From Centropus unirufus (lineage: Eukaryota; Chordata; Aves; Cuculiformes; Centropidae), in assembly GCA_013397695.1 (NCBI GenBank), contig VYZI01001052.1, positions 18,335 to 82,334 of the forward strand: a stretch of DNA of 64,000 nucleotides, written 5' to 3'. Positions within the stretch are counted from its first letter, which is position 1. Every line of letters starts with the position of its first letter. Shown here one piece after another: positions 61,902-64,000 of this stretch. The notes beneath the pieces are model-generated. The model was given only the letters and a program-made list of their open reading frames with translations, ran no database searches and was not told the origin of the DNA. A program made the position numbers and the translations under genes.

Positions 61902-62779
61902 ACCCAACCCACGGGCTGTGACATCCAGGCTGATAATCTATGAAAGAATCCAAGAAGAACATTGTGCAAAAAAATACTAATGGAGATGAATGTGCTGCCT
62001 GTTTGTTTAGGTTAAGAAAAACTGCAAAAAGTGCTTTCAGAATCTGTAGAGATACTAATATTATACTTACTTTAGTTTCCTTATCACTTCATAAATTCTG
62101 AACATTTTTCATTATCTTTTATGCAGTATTACTTTTCTTAGAGAATTACATTTGGAAGTATTCCATGAGATATACAGGCCCAATCCTCATGTCTAGAAAA
62201 GACAAACATGAGAAAGGAAAATAATTATGACACAATCATTCTGATGATCATATTGACTCTAAATCCTGATCAGGTAGTTTATAATGCACTGTGTTGCTTA
62301 CTCCCTGTGTACAGTACACAGCACCAAAAGAACTAGAGATCAACTGTTCAAGGATTTACTGTTAAGCAAAAAGAAAAAAACACAAAAAACAAACACAAAA
62401 CCAGAGGATCTGCACCCATTCCCAAAAATAAATAGTACCCACAAGAGGTAGAGTAATATATACACAAATGTTGATTAATATTAAAGATGTTGTGCTGCAG
62501 CTACATCAATACATTAATGTCCAAAATGATCACTATGACACAGAAAAAGACCAACAAGTATTTAAAGCCCGAAAGGCGATGCTAAAGCTATTGCCATCAC
62601 ATCACAACCCTAATGAGAAAGTGTTAGAAGAAAATTCTATAATGCCGAGCAAATGACGGAAGAGAGAAGACCTGGTAAAGTTAAGGAAATAACTAAGGAA
62701 AATTACTAAAAACCCAATTCAGAGTCACTGTCCCGAGCGAGTTCTCGATCAATCTAGCTCCACAGAAGCCACAAGGTCA

Positions 62780-63512
<733 letters not shown>

Positions 63513-63547
63513 AGCTTTTATTTCCTTCACCACCTCGACAACCCAAA

Positions 63548-63589
63548 GGCTCTTCTAAGAGCCACCCACCTTCTCTTTAAAAAGAGCTG
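63548..63589 (+). terminator. H4 3' stem-loop with variant loop
   Basis: GGCTCTTCTAAGAGCC at 63548-63563 has a UCUA loop, where the other three H4 genes have UUUC. The stem is intact. AAAGAGCTG follows at 63581-63589. Confidence 0.93.
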
Positions 63590-63591
63590 GT

Positions 63592-64000
63592 ATTGCATTA
63601 TTGCGGTTTTCTCTGTTCCTCTTTTATTTCAGTTCCCTCCACGCTCAGCTCTTGCTCTCCATTCTCCTTCAACTGAGCTTACTTTGGCTATTGCTGAGCT
63701 GCAGCTGTTCTGGCCAGCCTCCTATTTGGACCCTTCCACCCATTCCCACCTCTTCTACTTTCAGGCCTGCCCTGCGTGGCAAGCGCTGAAATAATAAGCG
63801 CTTACTGAAATAAAAGTCCTCAAAGCTGCCAGTACACAAGTCCAGTGGCTTTAGGAGTTTGGCTGAAAAAACAAAACCAAAAACAACGGAAACGCAACCG
63901 GGCTTTCCCAACCTAAAAACAGGCAAAGAAGCAAAACTTGGTCCTGCCACAGCCTATTCTCTGCTCTAAGGGGGGCAGATCTTCCGCTCAGAGTTCGCGG
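63592..64000. other. Downstream of H4, no gene seen
   Basis: Pyrimidine-rich then mixed sequence to the window end. GC rises in the last 60 bases, which may be the approach to another gene outside the window. Confidence 0.5.

Larger units (their letters stand above)
57060..62760. other. Intergenic, no gene seen
   Basis: Spacer of about 5.7 kb with a short CR1 piece at 60607-60680 and a CAAAAA repeat at 61872-61901. Open frames are short and without family signature. Confidence 0.5.

Overview
This window is part of a replication-dependent histone gene cluster from a bird. The evidence is intronless H1, H2A, H2B, H3 and H4 genes, each followed by a 3' histone stem-loop, with bird-type H2B and H1 proteins and CR1 LINE fragments between them. 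The two H1 proteins do not match the chicken H1 sequences as I remember them, so I do not assign a species. I see no complete non-histone gene.

Layout: (1) 1-5.4 kb has no intact gene. It holds a CpG-rich island, a truncated LTR piece, a decayed H1 pseudogene that appears unreported (3978-4345), and a solo LTR (4638-5182). (2) 5.7-8.8 kb holds a divergent H2A(-)/H2B(+) pair and an H3(+) whose 5' part lies in an assembly gap (8003-8417). (3) 11.6-16.0 kb is a decayed endogenous retrovirus on the minus strand. (4) 18.9-21.8 kb holds an H2B(-) cut by a 960-base gap and an H4(-), flanked by near-identical inverted repeats. The geometry predicts a further H4(+) hidden in the gap. (5) 26.5-29.8 kb holds a second H2A(-)/H2B(+) pair and an H1(-). 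(6) 30-42.5 kb is a gene-poor AT-rich spacer. (7) 42.8-50.4 kb is a mirror-image set H4(+), H3(+), H3(-), H4(-). (8) 56.2-57.1 kb is a second H1(-). (9) 63.2 kb is a fourth H4(+).

Together the genes encode the four core histones and the linker histone used to package DNA in S phase. Expression signals are visible: CCAAT boxes, TATA boxes, the octamer ATTTGCAT before each H2B, GGTC motifs before H4, AAACACA-type boxes before H1, and a stem-loop plus purine-rich downstream element after nearly every gene in place of a poly(A) signal. All four H4 proteins are identical and both full H3 proteins are identical (H3.2 type). The three H2B proteins differ only at residues 31-33 over the sequence present in all of them, and the two H2A proteins at four positions.

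The points most worth a second look are the H1 pseudogene; a CpG-rich module with a CDE/CHR-like motif found downstream of all three H1 loci and always pointing back toward H1; the predicted H4 in the 19-20 kb gap; a mosaic H2A suggesting a gene-conversion edge; and a recurrent CCAAT-centred element far from any known histone promoter.
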